The notes under the pieces: generated by a model
Seen by the model: the letters and a program-made list of their open reading frames with translations, nothing else
What the model was told of the DNA's origin: nothing
Databases searched by the model: none
In this document: one piece after another, positions 62,304 to 64,000 of the stretch
How positions within the stretch are numbered: position 1 is the first letter of the stretch
Layout of the letters: each line of letters begins with the position of its first letter
Source of the DNA: Trinickia symbiotica
Lineage (GTDB): Bacteria; Pseudomonadota; Gammaproteobacteria; Burkholderiales; Burkholderiaceae
Length of the DNA stretch: 64,000 nt
Assembly (NCBI RefSeq): GCF_002934455.1
Contig: NZ_PTIR01000002.1
Coordinates: forward strand, 434,001-498,000
Direction: 5' to 3'
Translations under genes and position numbers: made by a program

Positions 62304-63421
62304 GCATGGAAGCGGCAACGACACCGGTCCAGCGACCGAAGAATGCACGACTACTTGTCGTCGATCGCTGGGGGAAGATCGAGCATCGGGCTCGGAGTGC
62401 GATCGTGGGTCTGCTGCGCCGCGGCGATTGTCTGATCGCCAATGATGCCGCAACGCTGCCAGCGAGCCTGTCCGGCGTCCTCGAACGCACGGGTGCGCGC
62501 GTCGAATTGCGGCTAGCCGGCCGCTCTTCGCTCGAACCCGACGACGTTCGAGACTTTCGTTGCGTCGTTTTCGGCGACGGCGATTTTCGCACGCCGACCG
62601 AAGCTCGCCTGGCGCCGCCTCCGCTGAAACTCGGCGAGCGTATCGTGCTCGGAGCGCTAAGCGCTACCATCGTCCGACTCCTCGACCATCCGCGTTTGAT
62701 CGAGATCCGATTCGAAGGCGAGCCCGTACGGATCTGGCACGAACTCGCGGTGCATGGCAAGCCAATTCAGTACTCCTACATGGTCGAGCCGCTTGCGATG
62801 TGGGATGTCTGGACGCCCATCGCCGCGCATCCCGTCGCGTTCGAACCTCCATCGGCGGGTTTTGCCCTTGACTGGCATTTGTTGCGCGCATTGCGTGAGA
62901 AGGGGGTGGCATTCGCCACGTTGACGCATGCGGCGGGATTGTCAACGACAGGCGATTCGGCGCTCGATGCGCAGTTGCCGTTCGACGAGTGCTACAGGAT
63001 CCCCGCGGCGACTGCCGCGTTGGTCGAAGCCACACGCAAGCGCGGTGGACGCATCGTCGCCATCGGGACTACTGTCGTGCGCGCGCTGGAGGCCGCGGCA
63101 AGTGTCGATGGCACGGTGCAAGCGGGCGACGGTGTCGCGCGTCAACACATTGGTCCGCGAACGAAGCTCAAAGTCGTCGATGCAATCGTGACAGGCACAC
63201 ACGAACCCGATTCCAGCCACTACGCGCTGCTCGGAGCGTTCACCGATGAGTTGACGCTACAACGCGCGGAGGCCGCACTCGAGGCGTCGCAGTATCGGAC
63301 GCATGAGTTCGGCGATTCAATGTGGGTCGAGCGCCACTGCTCACGCCGATCCACGCCTTGCATCGCTTCGCGCCTCGATGGCACGCACGACCGCCGCCAT
63401 ATCCTCGTTGCCATGTCCTAG
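62300..63421 (+). CDS. QueA-family (SAM:tRNA ribosyltransferase-isomerase) paralogue
   Basis: 373 residues. The QueA fold is recognisable from [18 protein letters not shown] (QueA: GDLLVFNNTRVIPAR), [13 protein letters not shown] (QueA: FVTLHVGAGTF), [17 protein letters not shown] (QueA: GTTSVRSLE), and [20 protein letters not shown] (QueA: VTNFHLPESTLIM). Several motif residues differ: NNTR is NDAA at 48-51, FHLPES is THEPDS, and LHVGAGTF is THAAGLST. It may act on another substrate with SAM. Start: GTG at 62300 overlapping the SDR stop; ATG at 62306 is an alternative. The last ~28 residues after the family end ([10 protein letters not shown]) overlap the next gene antisense. Confidence 0.82.
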   Translation: MSMEAATTPVQRPKNARLLVVDRWGKIEHRARSAIVGLLRRGDCLIANDAATLPASLSGVLERTGARVELRLAGRSSLEPDDVRDFRCVVFGDGDFRTPTEARLAPPPLKLGERIVLGALSATIVRLLDHPRLIEIRFEGEPVRIWHELAVHGKPIQYSYMVEPLAMWDVWTPIAAHPVAFEPPSAGFALDWHLLRALREKGVAFATLTHAAGLSTTGDSALDAQLPFDECYRIPAATAALVEATRKRGGRIVAIGTTVVRALEAAASVDGTVQAGDGVARQHIGPRTKLKVVDAIVTGTHEPDSSHYALLGAFTDELTLQRAEAALEASQYRTHEFGDSMWVERHCSRRSTPCIASRLDGTHDRRHILVAMS

Positions 63422-64000
63422 CGACACGGTCTCCGAATACAGCTGGAAGCAGACATCCAGCAGCGGCGACGCAAGGTTTGCGTTGCGCGCCGCCTCAGTC
63501 GCCAGCCGATTGTTCTTCAGCACGTCGACGATCGATGCCTGGACCTCGAAATTTTCGTTCACGAGCTTGTCGACCTTCACGCGCGATATGCTGCTCGCCA
63601 TTTGACCCGCGTCGAGCACGGCCTGGAACTGCTTCATGTCGAGCCCGAAACGTCGCGCGAGATGCGCGGCCTCGGCAAGCGAAGTCACCATCGGAATCAG
63701 AAAGCTATTGACCGACAGCTTCATCAAGAGCGCGGACGGCACGGCTCCGCAAACGACCGTTTCATGACACATCGGCTTCAGCAGCGGCCGAACTTCCTCG
63801 AGAGCCGCCGGGTCGCCCGCCATCATCGCCACGAGCTGCCCCGCCTCGGCCGGCTTGCGCGAGCCGGAGACCGGTGCTTCGACATAGCGGCCGCCCGCCG
63901 CGCGAACATCGGCCTCGAGCCCGCGCGAATAGTCGGCCGACGTCGTGCCCATGTGCACGATCGTGTGTCCCGCGACGTTCGCGGCGAATGCATCGGTGCC
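63341..64000 (-). CDS. Beta-hydroxyacid dehydrogenase (HIBADH family), 5' end outside window
   Basis: The frame is open to the right edge; about 219 C-terminal residues are seen. The substrate-binding segment is [20 protein letters not shown] (xGSxxxAxxG) and the catalytic Lys is in [20 protein letters not shown]. The C-terminal helical domain follows. The N-terminal NAD(P)-binding domain lies beyond the window. Members reduce or oxidise 3-hydroxyisobutyrate, tartronate semialdehyde, succinate semialdehyde and similar acids. Its 3' end overlaps the convergent QueA-like gene by 81 bp. Confidence 0.88.
   Translation of the reverse strand, partial: GTDAFAANVAGHTIVHMGTTSADYSRGLEADVRAAGGRYVEAPVSGSRKPAEAGQLVAMMAGDPAALEEVRPLLKPMCHETVVCGAVPSALLMKLSVNSFLIPMVTSLAEAAHLARRFGLDMKQFQAVLDAGQMASSISRVKVDKLVNENFEVQASIVDVLKNNRLATEAARNANLASPLLDVCFQLYSETVSLGHGNEDMAAVVRAIEARSDARRGSA

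Noticed and set aside
1-64000. CRISPR arrays, tRNA or rRNA genes, transposases, integrases
   Set aside because: None found: no short regularly spaced repeats, no cloverleaf-like element noticed, and no recombinase motifs in any convincing frame.

Overview
The window looks like chromosomal DNA of a Burkholderiaceae member (Paraburkholderia, Trinickia or Caballeronia type). The GC content is high throughout. It carries a DUF4148 secreted protein, a triplicated small secreted family of Burkholderia style, many LysR and XRE-cupin regulators, MdtD-type and other MFS transporters, and catabolic operons. No rRNA, tRNA, CRISPR array, integrase or transposase was seen. The genus call is inference from gene style.

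Left part (1-17.4 kb). A lysine/pipecolate-type catabolic island holds a FAD oxidase, an ALDH7 (AmaB-like) dehydrogenase, a divergent XRE-cupin regulator, a piperideine/pyrroline-2-carboxylate reductase and an SBF-type transporter. Three copies of GTTTC-N6-GAAAC lie in the divergent intergenic region and are a strong operator candidate. Next comes a family of three small secreted proteins, two of them in a ~560 bp direct repeat with its own promoter and terminator. A D-2-hydroxyglutarate dehydrogenase-like flavo/Fe-S protein, a DUF1275 protein, a chemoreceptor with a sigma-28-like promoter, a Vgb-like propeller and a succinate-semialdehyde dehydrogenase-type ALDH follow.

Centre (17.4-38 kb). 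DUF2252, the IorA/IorB molybdenum hydroxylase and DUF445 precede an unusual cluster. It consists of a P-type ATPase with a PEGLP (P2-like) core and a cysteine-free HMA-like N-terminus, facing three small genes with the same HMA-like fold and a DUF5132 gene. Beside it is a non-canonical flagellar stator operon. Its first gene encodes a cyclic-nucleotide-binding-like domain joined to a winged helix and a FliG C-terminal-like domain, followed by MotA- and MotB-like genes, behind a sigma-28-like promoter. A cupin, a DUF4148 protein, nicotinate phosphoribosyltransferase, a LysR regulator and a second chemoreceptor (also sigma-28-like promoter) follow.

Right part (38-64 kb). A LysR-controlled operon encodes UbiD, UbiX, an MFS carrier, a ThDP enzyme and an FMN 2-hydroxy-acid dehydrogenase. 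Then come envelope proteins (SH3-like, Pmp3-like, EF-hand, S10 peptidase lipoprotein), an AT-rich gap, an XRE/DUF1640 pair with a perfect palindromic operator, and a DUF899/TPR-wHTH/propeller group. An MdtD-like exporter and a HAD phosphatase precede a DUF2760-Hsp70-Hsp70 operon. The window ends with an XRE-cupin regulator divergent from an SDR and a divergent QueA paralogue, and a truncated beta-hydroxyacid dehydrogenase.

The best candidates for undescribed systems are the HMA-like/DUF5132/P-type ATPase cluster, the cNMP-wHTH-FliG/MotAB operon, the QueA-paralogue/SDR pair, and the double-Hsp70/DUF2760 operon.
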